The position numbers and the translations under genes were made by a program. The notes beneath the pieces were generated by a model that saw nothing but the letters and a program-made list of their open reading frames with translations, searched no databases and was not told where the DNA came from. Shown here piece after piece: positions 36,227-45,410 of a stretch of DNA of 64,000 bases (positions are counted from its first letter, which is position 1; every line of letters starts with the position of its first letter). The DNA is from Halomonas ramblicola. GTDB lineage: Bacteria; Pseudomonadota; Gammaproteobacteria; Pseudomonadales; Halomonadaceae. The stretch is taken from assembly GCF_030409215.1 (NCBI RefSeq), contig NZ_JAUFPL010000034.1, positions 62,001-126,000 on the forward strand. The letters run 5' to 3'.

Positions 36227-37720
36227 TCAGTGCTGGACGCTGCGGCGACGGCGCCACTGGTTCCAGAGCGGATATGCCACTGCCAGCACCACCAGCAAGC
36301 AGAGCGTCAGTGACAGTGGCCGAGTGAAGAAGGTGGTCAGGTCCCAGTGAGAGATCTGCATCGAGCGGCGAAAGTTGACCTCGAGGATGGGCCCGAGGAT
36401 CAGGGCAATCACCAGGGGCGCGGCGGGGTAGCGCCAGCGCTCCATGAAAAAGCCCACCACGCCGAAGGCCACCGCCAGCCAGACGTCGAAGACCTCGTTA
36501 CGCAGCGCATAGGTGCCGATCACGCTGAACACCAGGATCATCGGTCCCAGCACCGCACCCGGTACCTTGGTCACCACCACCAGGTAGCGACACAGCCACA
36601 GCCCCAGAACAGCGAACAGCACATTGGCCAGCAAGAGGGACAGGATCAGGGTGTAGGTCGTCTCGGCGTGGTCGGTAAACAGGCTCGGCCCCGGGATCAT
36701 GCCGTGGATGGTCAGGCCGCCGACGAATACCGCCGTGACCGCATTGCCGGGAATGCCCAGCGTCAGGGTGGGAATCAGGGTACCGCCGGTCACGGCGTTG
36801 TTGGCCGACTCCGAGGCCGCCACCCCCTCCAGTTCTCCCTTGCCGAAGCGTTCGGGCGTCGGGGAATGACGACGCGCCTCGCTGTAGGAGATGAAGGAGG
36901 CGATGCTGGTACCGGCCCCGGGCAGGATGCCCACTACCGAACCGATGACCGAGGAGCGCAGCAGGGTACGCAAGCTGCGGCGGATGTCGTGCCACATCGG
37001 CAGGCGGCGCCCCTTGAGCTGCTGTCCCTTGCCTGCCAGCACACCACCGCCTTCGGGCACACAGAGATTGAAGGCCTGGGAAACCGAAAACAGCCCGATC
37101 AGCACCGGCAGCAGCGGCACGCCCTCGAACAACTCGCTGTAACCGAAGGTGAAGCGCTGCATGCCGGTGAAGGCGTCCAGTCCCACACTGGCCAGCACCA
37201 GCCCCACCGCCGCCGAGAGCACTCCCTTGAGCGGACGGTCCGACGCCACGCCGACGATGGTCACCAGCCCGAAGATCGCCAGCACGGTGTACTCCTGGGG
37301 ACCGAAGGCCAGCGCGACCGTCGACAGCGGCGGCGCGATGGCGATCAGCACGACCACGCTGAACAGACCGCCGAACAGCGAGGCGAGGGTTGCCATGCCC
37401 AGCGCCTCGCCGCCGCGCCCGGCCGCGGCCAGCGGATAGCCGTCGAGCGCGGTGGCGATGGAGGCATCCGTACCCGGGGTGCGCAACAGGATCGCCGTCA
37501 CCGAGCCGCCATAGACCGAGCTGACGTAGACGGCGCCGAGCAGCATAAGCGCCAGGTCCGGCGGCATGCTGAAGGTGATGGGGATACACAGCGCCACGCC
37601 CATCGTCGAGGAGAGCCCCGGCAGCGAGCCGATCGTCATGCCGGCCAGGGTGCCGAGAAACAGTGTAAGCAGGGCCATCGGCGTCAGCACGTTGCCGAGG
37701 GCAGGAAGCAATACATCCAT
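36227..37720 (-). CDS. tctA: TTT transporter large permease
   Basis: This 497-residue membrane protein is the large TctA subunit of a tripartite tricarboxylate-type importer. It has around twelve hydrophobic segments. TctA landmarks are GTLAGMTIGSLPGLSSTMGVAL (first repeat), VYVSSVYGGSVTAILLRTPG and GVVGFFMERWRYPAAPLVIALILGPI near the C-terminus. It works with TctB and the periplasmic TctC. Substrates of the family are citrate and other carboxylates. Confidence 0.93.
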   Translation of the reverse strand: MDVLLPALGNVLTPMALLTLFLGTLAGMTIGSLPGLSSTMGVALCIPITFSMPPDLALMLLGAVYVSSVYGGSVTAILLRTPGTDASIATALDGYPLAAAGRGGEALGMATLASLFGGLFSVVVLIAIAPPLSTVALAFGPQEYTVLAIFGLVTIVGVASDRPLKGVLSAAVGLVLASVGLDAFTGMQRFTFGYSELFEGVPLLPVLIGLFSVSQAFNLCVPEGGGVLAGKGQQLKGRRLPMWHDIRRSLRTLLRSSVIGSVVGILPGAGTSIASFISYSEARRHSPTPERFGKGELEGVAASESANNAVTGGTLIPTLTLGIPGNAVTAVFVGGLTIHGMIPGPSLFTDHAETTYTLILSLLLANVLFAVLGLWLCRYLVVVTKVPGAVLGPMILVFSVIGTYALRNEVFDVWLAVAFGVVGFFMERWRYPAAPLVIALILGPILEVNFRRSMQISHWDLTTFFTRPLSLTLCLLVVLAVAYPLWNQWRRRRSVQH

Positions 37721-37753
37721 AGGGAGCCTCTCGAGTGAGGTCGCAGGCCGCCG

Positions 37754-38188
37754 TTAGCGTGCCAGCCAGCCGGCGGGCAGTGGCACGGACAGCAGATACA
37801 CGAAGACCACGTAGATCACGGCCGAGAACACCACGGCAATCACCAGGGCCGCCGGCCATCGCAAGTGGCCCAGCCAGCGAAGGCTGGCCAGCAGGAACAG
37901 CGGCAGCGCGACGAAAGCACCGGCGGTCACCATCAATCCCAACAGTCCCAGCACGCACAGGCACCAGACGAGGAATCGCGGCCAGGGCAACGAGGGTGGC
38001 AGATCGTCGGGGGCGCGACCGCGCAGGGTACCCAGAGCGATCCCTGCGCTGGCCAGTAACCCCAGCGTGCCGGCGATCACGGGGAAGACCCCCGCGTCGC
38101 CGCGCATGCCCAGGCCCGCGACCACCGCAGCCGCACAGATCGCTCCCACCAGCACGGCCACGCAACGGTCGATAGCGTCAAGCGTCAT
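37754..38188 (-). CDS. tctB: TTT transporter small permease
   Basis: This 144-residue membrane protein has four hydrophobic segments and is the small TctB subunit of the tripartite tricarboxylate transporter. It lies between tctC and tctA, 33 bp before tctA. The sequence is poorly conserved in the family; the assignment rests on size, topology and position. Confidence 0.88.
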   Translation of the reverse strand: MTLDAIDRCVAVLVGAICAAAVVAGLGMRGDAGVFPVIAGTLGLLASAGIALGTLRGRAPDDLPPSLPWPRFLVWCLCVLGLLGLMVTAGAFVALPLFLLASLRWLGHLRWPAALVIAVVFSAVIYVVFVYLLSVPLPAGWLAR

Positions 38189-38212
38189 GGGGCTATCTCT
38201 CCAAGCAAACGA

Positions 38213-39202
38213 TCACTGCTCGATCCAGGGATCTTTCTCCCAGAGCGCCTTCAACCGGTCGTGGCTATCGTGGATGAAGTCGACATAATCCTGCCCGTAG
38301 ATGGGATTGACCGGCATGTTGAGCTGCTCCATCTCGGCGCGGAATTCTGGGTTGTCGACGACATCGCGGGTAACGGCCAGAAGGGTGTCATAGACCTCCT
38401 GGGGCACATCCGCCGGCACGGCAAAGCCACGCGAGGCAGCGGACTGGACGTCATAACCCTGCTCCATGCCGGTGGGGACGCCGGCGATGGCCTCGACCCG
38501 CTCGTCGGCCCATACCGCCAGCCCACGCACCTTGCCTTCCTGGATCTGGGCCGCCGCTTCCGACATGTTGCCCTCGAAGGCGGTAATGTGGCCGCCCAGC
38601 AGCGCGGCAGTCGCCTCGGCATTGCCGTTGTAGGACACGAAATTGAGGTCGATGCCCGCTTCCTCGGCGAAGTTGAGTGCGGCGAGGTGGTCGTCACCCC
38701 CGACACCCTCGTGGGAAATGACCACCGATTCCGGATCGTCCTTCACCGCCTCGACGAAGTCATCCAGGGACTGGTAGGGGCTGTCGGCCGCGACCGCCAG
38801 CACGCCCGGGTCGGTGATCACATTGGCCAGCGGACGGATCTCATCGAGGGAGTAACCGACGGTCTCCTCGCGGGTGAAGGGGTAGACCTCCACTGCGGGT
38901 GAGTTGATCAGGCCAATGGTGTAGCCGTCCGGGTCGGCGTTGGCCAGGTGTACCCAGCCCAGTTCGCCGCCGGCGCCAGGCCGGTTGACCACCACCATGC
39001 GCTGGCCGAGCTCCTCCTCGGCGTACTTGGCGAAGATCCGCGCCATGGTATCGGTACTGCCCCCGGCACCGAACGAGACGATCATCTGGATCGGCTTGTC
39101 GGGGTAGTCCGCCGCCAGGGTCGCCGTACTCAGGCCACTCGCCAGCAGCGTCGCCATAGCGCCCAGCACCACCTTCCGCACCGACATGGGGTGAGTCTTC
39201 AT
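38213..39202 (-). CDS. tctC: TTT transporter periplasmic binding protein
   Basis: This 329-residue protein is the binding subunit of the tripartite tricarboxylate transporter. A Sec signal (VVLGAMATLLASGLSTATLAA) precedes the mature sequence DYPDKPIQMIVSFGAGGSTDTMAR, the usual opening of this family. ATG 39202 follows AAGGAG. It is the first gene of the operon with tctB, tctA and the PLP enzyme. The divergent LysR gene is the likely regulator. Confidence 0.93.
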   Translation of the reverse strand: MKTHPMSVRKVVLGAMATLLASGLSTATLAADYPDKPIQMIVSFGAGGSTDTMARIFAKYAEEELGQRMVVVNRPGAGGELGWVHLANADPDGYTIGLINSPAVEVYPFTREETVGYSLDEIRPLANVITDPGVLAVAADSPYQSLDDFVEAVKDDPESVVISHEGVGGDDHLAALNFAEEAGIDLNFVSYNGNAEATAALLGGHITAFEGNMSEAAAQIQEGKVRGLAVWADERVEAIAGVPTGMEQGYDVQSAASRGFAVPADVPQEVYDTLLAVTRDVVDNPEFRAEMEQLNMPVNPIYGQDYVDFIHDSHDRLKALWEKDPWIEQ

Positions 39203-39378
39203 CGCCTTACTCCTTGTTACTGTTATGGTTTGAGAGCCATGCAGGTCGATCGCCGGGGGCCAGCCCCTGGCCTGACGCTGCAGAGCACTCACCCACTACT
39301 TAAAAACACTCCACACTTTCAAAAAAGCGAATAAATTGCATATATTAAGAGTCGCAACATTCATCATTCGGCGATTCC
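39203..39378. promoter_or_regulatory. Divergent promoter region of tctC and the LysR gene
   Basis: This 176-bp gap is AT-rich near 39300-39360. TTGC at 39336 and GCAA at 39354 form an inverted repeat separated by 14 bp (partly overlapping the motif T-N11-A style spacing) and are a possible LysR-type site. Position alone suggests that the LysR protein controls both directions. Confidence 0.4.
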
Positions 39379-40308
39379 ATGTTGACCCTCAAGCAGCTTG
39401 AAACTTTCGTCCAGGTGGTCGAGCTCGGCACCTTCGAGCGCGCCTCCCAGCGCCTCAACGCGACGCAGTCCACCGTTTCCAAGCGCATCTCCGAGCTGGA
39501 GCAGGCCACCGGCCTGCGCCTCTTCGACCGCTCACGACGCAACGCGCGGCTGACCGAAGAGGGCGAACGGTTACTGGAGCTGGCCTACGCGACGCTCGAC
39601 GGCGCGAAGCGGATCCTCGAGCTCAATGAGCATCCCGAGCGCACGCTGCACCGTGTGCGTATCGGCTTCACCGATCTGGCCGCCCTCACCTGGCTACCGG
39701 GCTTTCTGCGGGGTTACACCACCGAGCGTCCCGACATCCGGTTGGACATCACCATCGACATGAGCCGTACCCTGTACCAGCAGTTTCAGGATGGAGAACT
39801 GGACCTGGTGGTGATACCGCAGGTCCCCGAGGCCTTCGCCCAGCCGGGGGTGGAAACCCGGCTGCTGGAGGAGGTGGAGATGGCCTTCATGGCCAGAGAG
39901 GGCCTGGTGGACGGCCCCCGCCCCATCCCCATCGGGGCGCTCGAACGCCACCCCCTGATCAGCCAGGGCAAGCGCTCAGGGTTCGCGCAGGACATCAATC
40001 GCTGGCTCTCCCATCAGGGCATGGCCGTCGCCACCCTGACCGCCGATAACCTGCTGGCACTGGTGGGTCTGGTGGCGGCGGGGCGGGGCATCAGCGTATT
40101 GCCAAGACTCTGTGTCCAGCGTTTCGCCCGCGAGCAGGGGCTGGAGATCCTCGAGACCACCCCCCGCCTGCCCACGATCGGTTACTACGCGCTGTACCAT
40201 GGCGGAGTGCGCATCTCGTTGTTCGAGGAGCTCGCCCTTCGACTCGCCGGCGCAGCCGACTTCACCCGCCCCTTCTTCGTTCCCGAGAAGCGCCTGGCCG
40301 ATGGCTGA
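39379..40308 (+). CDS. LysR-family transcriptional regulator
   Basis: This 309-residue regulator has an N-terminal winged helix-turn-helix (LKQLETFVQVVELGTFERASQRLNATQSTVSKRI) and a C-terminal LysR substrate-binding domain (about 90-300). It is transcribed divergently from tctCBA, the classic arrangement for a regulator that senses the substrate of that operon or its metabolite. The inducer is unknown. A hairpin follows the gene. Confidence 0.9.
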   Translation: MLTLKQLETFVQVVELGTFERASQRLNATQSTVSKRISELEQATGLRLFDRSRRNARLTEEGERLLELAYATLDGAKRILELNEHPERTLHRVRIGFTDLAALTWLPGFLRGYTTERPDIRLDITIDMSRTLYQQFQDGELDLVVIPQVPEAFAQPGVETRLLEEVEMAFMAREGLVDGPRPIPIGALERHPLISQGKRSGFAQDINRWLSHQGMAVATLTADNLLALVGLVAAGRGISVLPRLCVQRFAREQGLEILETTPRLPTIGYYALYHGGVRISLFEELALRLAGAADFTRPFFVPEKRLADG

Positions 40309-40355
40309 CCCAGGCGCACACCCTTGACGCCACGCCACCGAATCCAGGGAAACCC

Positions 40356-40384
40356 CGGCATCCGGTCTTCCGTGCCGGATGCCG
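40356..40384 (+). terminator. Hairpin after the LysR gene
   Basis: A perfect 10-bp inverted repeat (CGGCATCCGG / CCGGATGCCG) with a 9-nt loop lies 48 bp after the LysR stop. No U-tract follows, so the termination role is tentative. Confidence 0.5.
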
Positions 40385-40432
40385 ACTGCCAGGCCCCGCT
40401 GCCAGGCAACCCTTCTACCGCCTGAGCCAAAA

Positions 40433-40504
40433 TTGCATGCAATAATCGACCAATGTCTAGTGATAAGGCGCAGGATGCTGATCTACTCTCAACATTGCAT
40501 GCAA
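40433..40504. promoter_or_regulatory. Paired palindromic operators for the GntR regulator
   Basis: The 10-bp perfect palindrome TTGCATGCAA occurs at 40433-40442 and again at 40495-40504, 62 bp apart. Both lie just upstream of the preferred start of the GntR gene. Palindromes of this kind are typical of FadR-subfamily GntR operators and suggest autoregulation and control of the downstream operon. A second copy inside the longer frame supports choosing the downstream start. Confidence 0.6.
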
Positions 40505-40518
40505 CTTGCGAGGCAGCG

Positions 40519-41268
40519 ATGACGCGAACGCTCCAGGCACAGCCCGCCCCGGTCGTCCGTACGGCCACCGCCGAGGTCCACGACGTGATCAAGCAGCGGA
40601 TCCTCGACGGCCACTACCGGGCCCACGAGTACATCCGCGAGGCCAGCGTGGCCCGCGAGCTCGAGGTGAGCCGCACCCCGGTGCGCGAGGCGCTGCGCGA
40701 GCTGGTCTCCGAGGGCTGGCTGGAGGCGATCCCCCACCATGGCGCTCGGGTGGTGGCCTGGACCGAGAAGGACGCCCGCGAGGTCTTCGAGCTGCGCCTG
40801 GTGCTGGAGCCCATGGCGGTGCGCCTGGCCAGCGAGCGCATGGACGCGGCACGGCTTCAGCACCTCGAGGCCCTGGCGGCGCGCATGGAGACCCTCGTCG
40901 AACGGGTCGAGACCGACCCCGGCGTGCGCAACGAGATCGCCCTGCTCAACCATGACTTCCACCGCGAACTGATCCTGGCCAGCGACAACCAGCGCCTGGC
41001 CGCCGTGCTCGAGAGCGTGGTGCGCACCTCGGTGATCCGCCGCAACTTCGGCAACTACGACCTCGCCAACCTGCGCCGCAGCATGCGCCACCACCGCGAG
41101 ATCCTCGAGGCGATCGCCGCCGACAGCCCGGCGTGGGCCGAGAACTTGATGCGCGCCCACCTGCTGGCCGCCCAGGCCCTGCATGTCCGTTCACCCGATG
41201 CCCCCGCGCCAGGCGGCGTCCACCCACTGATCCACAAGAGGCACCACAACAACAATGACCCCGCATGA
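40519..41268 (+). CDS. GntR-family (FadR/FCD) transcriptional regulator
   Basis: This 249-residue regulator has an N-terminal winged helix (VHDVIKQRILDGHYRAHEYIRE...ELEVSRTPVREALREL) and a helical FCD ligand-binding domain. FCD motifs are visible as FELRLVLEPMAVRLA and NHDFHRELI; such domains bind small carboxylic acids, usually through a metal. I chose ATG 40519 (GAGG upstream) rather than 40453, which has no ribosome-binding site and would put an operator within the gene. It is the first gene of the catabolic operon and overlaps the CoA-transferase gene by 14 bp. Confidence 0.88.
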   Translation: MTRTLQAQPAPVVRTATAEVHDVIKQRILDGHYRAHEYIREASVARELEVSRTPVREALRELVSEGWLEAIPHHGARVVAWTEKDAREVFELRLVLEPMAVRLASERMDAARLQHLEALAARMETLVERVETDPGVRNEIALLNHDFHRELILASDNQRLAAVLESVVRTSVIRRNFGNYDLANLRRSMRHHREILEAIAADSPAWAENLMRAHLLAAQALHVRSPDAPAPGGVHPLIHKRHHNNNDPA

Positions 41269-42472
41269 CACCGTATCCCCGACCCCCCTCGACGACATCA
41301 AGGTCCTCGAACTCGGCCAGTTGATCGCCGGGCCCTACTGCGGCCAGGTCCTGGCCGACTTCGGCGCCCAGGTGATCAAGATCGAACCGCCGGGCAAGGG
41401 CGACGCCATGCGCCAGTGGGGCGAGGCGGACCCCGACAGCGGCGAACCGCTGTGGTGGAACGTCATCGCCCGCAACAAGCAGTCGCTGACCCTGGACCTG
41501 CGCCAGCCGCGTGGCCAGGCGCTGTTGTGCGAGCTGGCCAGCCAGGCCGACGTGGTCATTGAGAATTTCCGTCCCGGCACCATGGAGCGCTGGGGGCTGG
41601 GCTACGAGGTACTCTCCCGCGACAACCCCGGACTGGTGATGGTCCGCGTCACCGGCTTCGGCCAGGACGGCCCCTACGCCTCGCGGGCCGGCTTCGCCTC
41701 GGTGTGCGAGGCCATGGGCGGGCTGCGCTACCTGAGCGGCTACCCGGACCGGCCGCCGGTGCGCGTGGGCATCTCCATCGGCGACACGCTCGCCGGCCTG
41801 CATGCCGCCCTGGGCGCCATGATGGCGTTGCAGCAGCGCCACCGCAGCGGGCGCGGCCAGGTGGTCGACAGCTCGATCTTCGAGTCGGTGCTGGCAATGA
41901 TGGAGAGTCTGATCCCCGAATACGCCCGCGCCGGCAAGGTGCGCGAGCGCAGCGGCAGCTTCCTGCCGGGCATCGCTCCCTCCAACGCCTACCCGGCCCG
42001 CGACGGCCGCGACGTGATCATCGGCGCCAACCAGGACAGCGTCTTCCGCCGCCTCTGCGAGGCGATGGGCCAGCCGCGCCTGGCCGACCACCCCGACTAT
42101 GCCACCCACCGCGCCCGCGGCGAGCACCAGCAGGCCATCGACGACCTGGTGGCGGCCTGGACCCGCCAGCATGACGCCCAGCAGGTGGTCGACATCCTCG
42201 CCGCGGCCGGGGTGCCCGCGGGGCTCGTCTACCGCGCCCCGGACATGCTCGCCGACCCGCACTTCCAGGCCCGCGAATCGATCGTCGAGGTGCCCGACCG
42301 GAGCGGCCGCCCGCTGCCCATGCAGAACGTCTTCCCGCGGCTCTCCGATACCCCCGGGCGCGTGCACCGGGTGGGCCCCGAGCTGGGCGAGCACACCGAG
42401 GCCATCCTCTCCGGCTGGCTGGGACTGGCCCCCGACGCCCTCGACGCCCTGCGCGCCGACGGCGTGATCTGA
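41255..42472 (+). CDS. Class III (CaiB/BaiF) CoA-transferase
   Basis: This 405-residue enzyme moves CoA from a donor such as succinyl-CoA to a carboxylic acid. Family features include VLELGQLIAGPYCGQVLADFGA at the N-terminus, IENFRPGTMERWGLGYE, and the catalytic Asp within ISIGDTLAGLHAALG. Neighbours (aconitase-type hydratase and HMG-CoA-lyase-type lyase) suggest that it activates a branched hydroxy-dicarboxylate such as citramalate, to be split by the lyase. The substrate is inferred from context. Confidence 0.88.
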   Translation: MTPHDTVSPTPLDDIKVLELGQLIAGPYCGQVLADFGAQVIKIEPPGKGDAMRQWGEADPDSGEPLWWNVIARNKQSLTLDLRQPRGQALLCELASQADVVIENFRPGTMERWGLGYEVLSRDNPGLVMVRVTGFGQDGPYASRAGFASVCEAMGGLRYLSGYPDRPPVRVGISIGDTLAGLHAALGAMMALQQRHRSGRGQVVDSSIFESVLAMMESLIPEYARAGKVRERSGSFLPGIAPSNAYPARDGRDVIIGANQDSVFRRLCEAMGQPRLADHPDYATHRARGEHQQAIDDLVAAWTRQHDAQQVVDILAAAGVPAGLVYRAPDMLADPHFQARESIVEVPDRSGRPLPMQNVFPRLSDTPGRVHRVGPELGEHTEAILSGWLGLAPDALDALRADGVI

Positions 42473-42482
42473 GGAGACCGCC

Positions 42483-43772
42483 ATGGATCCCGTCATCGTC
42501 CTGGTCGTGCTGGTGGGGCTGATTACCATCGGCTTCCCGATCTTCCTGGCCCTGGGCCTCTCCGGCCTGGTCGGCCTCTACATGGCCCGCGGCTCGCTGG
42601 CCTTCTTCTTCGCGCCCTCCTCGCTGTTCGGCCAGCTCAATGCCTTCGAGCTGATCGCCCTGCCGCTGTTCATCCTGATGGGCAACTTCCTCGGCGCCAC
42701 GCCGGTGGGCTCAAGCCTGTTCACCGCCGCGGTGCGCTGGCTCAACTGGCTGCGTGGCAGCCTGGCGATCTCCTCGGTGGGCGCTTCGGCGATGTTCGGC
42801 GCCGTCTCCGGGGTGAGCCTGGCAGGGGTCGCCGCGGTGGGCTCCATCGCCGTGCCGCAGATGCTGTCGCGCGGCTACAGCCGCTCGCTGGCCGCCGGCG
42901 CCGTGGTCAGCGCCGGCGCCCTGGCCATGCTGATCCCGCCCAGCGTACCCTTCATCATCTACGGCGCGGTCTCCAGCGTTTCGGTGGCCGCCCTGTTCAT
43001 CGGCGGCATCGTGCCCGGCATCGTGCTGGCGCTGGCGCTGTCGCTGTTCATCTATGTCCGCGTGCGCCTGAACCCGGCCGAGGCGCCGGCCAGCGAGGAG
43101 CGCTTCACCTGGAAGCAGCGCTGGGCAAGCCTCGCCAACATCTGGCACGCCGCCCTGCTGGTGATCGCCGTGCTCGGCTCCATCTACTCGGGCCTGGCCA
43201 CCCCCAGCGAGGCCGCCGGCATCGGCGCCGCCGGCGCCTTCCTGATCGCCACCCTGGTATTCCGCAGCCTCAGCTGGGGCAAGTTCCTGGGGATCCTCGG
43301 CACCACCGCCCGGATCAGCGGCGCCATCCTGCTGATCATCGGCTGCGCCAAGATCTTCGGCGACTACCTCAACATGGTGCGCGTGCCCCAGCTGCTCACC
43401 GAGGCACTCACCGCCAGCGGGCTGCCCGCCTGGGCGATCCTGCTGGCGGTGATGCTGCTGCTGATCCTGCTGGGCATGATCGTCGACGCCGTGTCGCTGA
43501 TCGTGGTGACCACCCCGGTACTGCTGCCGCTGGTCACCGCCCTGGGCTACGATCCGCTGTGGTTCGGCATCGTCATGGTGCTCAACCTGGAGATCGCCGT
43601 GGTCACGCCGCCGGTGGGGCTCAACCTCTATGCCCTGCGCGGGGTCTGCCCCGAGCTCTCGGTGGAGGAGATCATCAGGAGCGCCCTGCCCTTCGTCGCC
43701 GTGCAGTTCCTCGTGCTGATGCTGTTCGTGTTCTTCCCCGGCATCAGCCTGTGGTTGCCGGGGCTGATGTAG
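42483..43772 (+). CDS. TRAP transporter large permease (DctM-like)
   Basis: This 429-residue membrane protein has around 12 hydrophobic helices. It is the large DctM-type subunit of a TRAP transporter for uptake of organic acids with Na+. Family motifs include LPLFILMGNFLG and GFAILP-like GALAMLIPPSVPFIIYG near the middle. It is followed by the binding protein and, unusually, the small subunit last (order M-P-Q). Confidence 0.93.
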   Translation: MDPVIVLVVLVGLITIGFPIFLALGLSGLVGLYMARGSLAFFFAPSSLFGQLNAFELIALPLFILMGNFLGATPVGSSLFTAAVRWLNWLRGSLAISSVGASAMFGAVSGVSLAGVAAVGSIAVPQMLSRGYSRSLAAGAVVSAGALAMLIPPSVPFIIYGAVSSVSVAALFIGGIVPGIVLALALSLFIYVRVRLNPAEAPASEERFTWKQRWASLANIWHAALLVIAVLGSIYSGLATPSEAAGIGAAGAFLIATLVFRSLSWGKFLGILGTTARISGAILLIIGCAKIFGDYLNMVRVPQLLTEALTASGLPAWAILLAVMLLLILLGMIVDAVSLIVVTTPVLLPLVTALGYDPLWFGIVMVLNLEIAVVTPPVGLNLYALRGVCPELSVEEIIRSALPFVAVQFLVLMLFVFFPGISLWLPGLM

Positions 43773-43830
43773 CCCCGGTGTGTCAGTGCAAGTAAAGCCA
43801 TCCGTGACAACAACAAGCAGGAGAGACACC

Positions 43831-44877
43831 ATGACCCTATCCCGTCGCCAGATCCTCAAGTACGGCACCTTCGCCACCGCCGGCGCCACCCTGTTCGGCA
43901 CCCAGGGCCTGCTGGCGCCGCGCAGCCATGCCGCCACCACGCTCACCGGCGTCACCTACCTGCCCGACTCCTACAAGGCGCTGACCTACGGCTCCAACCG
44001 CTTCGTGGAGATGCTCCAGGAGAACGGCGGCGACGCGCTGTCGGTGGACTTCTACGACTCCGGCCAGCTGCTCAAGGTGGATGAGCAGCTGCCGGCGCTG
44101 CGCTCGCGCAGCATCGACTTCATGTTCCATACCTTCTCCTATGTCACCCGCTCGATCCCGATCCTCGGCGTCACCGGCCTGCCCGGGGTGGTCGGCGAGC
44201 TCTACCGCCACCCTGAGCGTCTGCGCCAGGGCAGCCCGCTGATGGAACTGATCAACGAGGTGCTGGCCGAGGACAACCTCTACATGCTGACCTCCGGCGG
44301 CGGCATCCTCGAGCCGGAGTACCTGTGGAGCACCGAGGCGAGCCCCATCCGCAGTCTCGACGAGGTGCGCGGCAAGAAGGTGCGCATCGTCGGCTTCGAG
44401 GCCACCAAGGCCTTCGAGCCCTACAACATCGGCGCCACCCGCATTCCCTCTTCGGAGACCTACATGGCCTTGCAGCGCGGCACCGTGGACGCGGGGGTCT
44501 TCAACATCTCCACGGTGATCGGCCGCAGCCTCCAGGAGCAGGTGAAGGTCTGCTACAAGCTGCCGATCACCGCCTTCTCGGTGGCCCCCTTCATGCTGCG
44601 CGATACCTGGGACAACCTCGACGACGAGGTGCGCGCCGTGCTGCAGCAGGCCGCCGACTGGTACGACGAGAACTTCATCGAACACTGCAACAACGACATC
44701 TATCCCAACGAGTACTGGCCCCAGGTGGAGGAGGCCGGCGTCGAGATCATCGAGCCCACCGAGGAGGACATCGAGACCTTCAACGCCGGCGCCGAGGAGG
44801 TCTGGGACCACTGGAAGGGCGAGGTCGGCGAGGAGGTCGGCAACCGCGCCATCGCCCTGGCCCTGGGTGAGGAATAG
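43831..44877 (+). CDS. TRAP transporter substrate-binding protein (DctP-like)
   Basis: This 348-residue periplasmic binding protein has a twin-arginine-type signal (TLSRRQILKYGTFATAGATLFG). The mature part has the DctP fold, with the conserved segment EVRGKKVRIVGFEATKAF in the middle, where the family arginine binds the substrate carboxylate. ATG 43831 follows AGGAGAG. It serves the DctM and DctQ subunits encoded beside it. The substrate is probably an organic acid processed by the operon enzymes. Confidence 0.9.
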   Translation: MTLSRRQILKYGTFATAGATLFGTQGLLAPRSHAATTLTGVTYLPDSYKALTYGSNRFVEMLQENGGDALSVDFYDSGQLLKVDEQLPALRSRSIDFMFHTFSYVTRSIPILGVTGLPGVVGELYRHPERLRQGSPLMELINEVLAEDNLYMLTSGGGILEPEYLWSTEASPIRSLDEVRGKKVRIVGFEATKAFEPYNIGATRIPSSETYMALQRGTVDAGVFNISTVIGRSLQEQVKVCYKLPITAFSVAPFMLRDTWDNLDDEVRAVLQQAADWYDENFIEHCNNDIYPNEYWPQVEEAGVEIIEPTEEDIETFNAGAEEVWDHWKGEVGEEVGNRAIALALGEE

Positions 44878-44888
44878 GGGAGAACGAC

Positions 44889-45410
44889 ATGATCGCGACT
44901 GCCCTGCGCAGCTGGGACGGCCTGCTGGCCGCCCTGCGCTGGACGTCGATGGCGGTGCTGATGTTCATGATGGTGTCGATCTGCTACGACGCCATCATGC
45001 GCTACGCCTTCGCGGCCCCGACCAGCTGGAGCCTGGAGATCAACTCCTTCCTGCTGGTCTACCTGGCCGTGATCGGCGCCGCCGAGGCCCAGCGCCACGA
45101 CGCCCATATTCGTATCACCTACTTCAAGGACAGGCTGCCGGTGCGCCTGCGCAGCGCCATCGACCTGGCCACCGGGCTACTGGGCGCCGTGTTCTGCGCC
45201 ATCCTGGTGTGGCGCGGCGGCATCATGGCGTTGCAGGCGCTGGAGCACGGCGAGCGCGTCTCGAGTGCGCTGGGCACCCCCATGGTCTATCCCTATGCGC
45301 TGCTGCCCATCGGCTTCGCCGCCCTCGGCCTGCAGTTCCTGATCGATGCCGCCTGCGCGCTGTTGCGCCTGCGCCACGACCACGACGAAGAGGCGACTTC
45401 CCATGGCTGA
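44889..45410 (+). CDS. TRAP transporter small permease (DctQ-like)
   Basis: This 173-residue membrane protein has four hydrophobic helices and is the small subunit of the TRAP system. The family stretch APTSWSLEINSFLLVYLAVIGAAEA is recognisable. GGGGAGAAC precedes the start. Its 3' end overlaps the aconitase-type gene by 8 bp, so translation of the transporter and the enzyme is coupled. Confidence 0.9.
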   Translation: MIATALRSWDGLLAALRWTSMAVLMFMMVSICYDAIMRYAFAAPTSWSLEINSFLLVYLAVIGAAEAQRHDAHIRITYFKDRLPVRLRSAIDLATGLLGAVFCAILVWRGGIMALQALEHGERVSSALGTPMVYPYALLPIGFAALGLQFLIDAACALLRLRHDHDEEATSHG

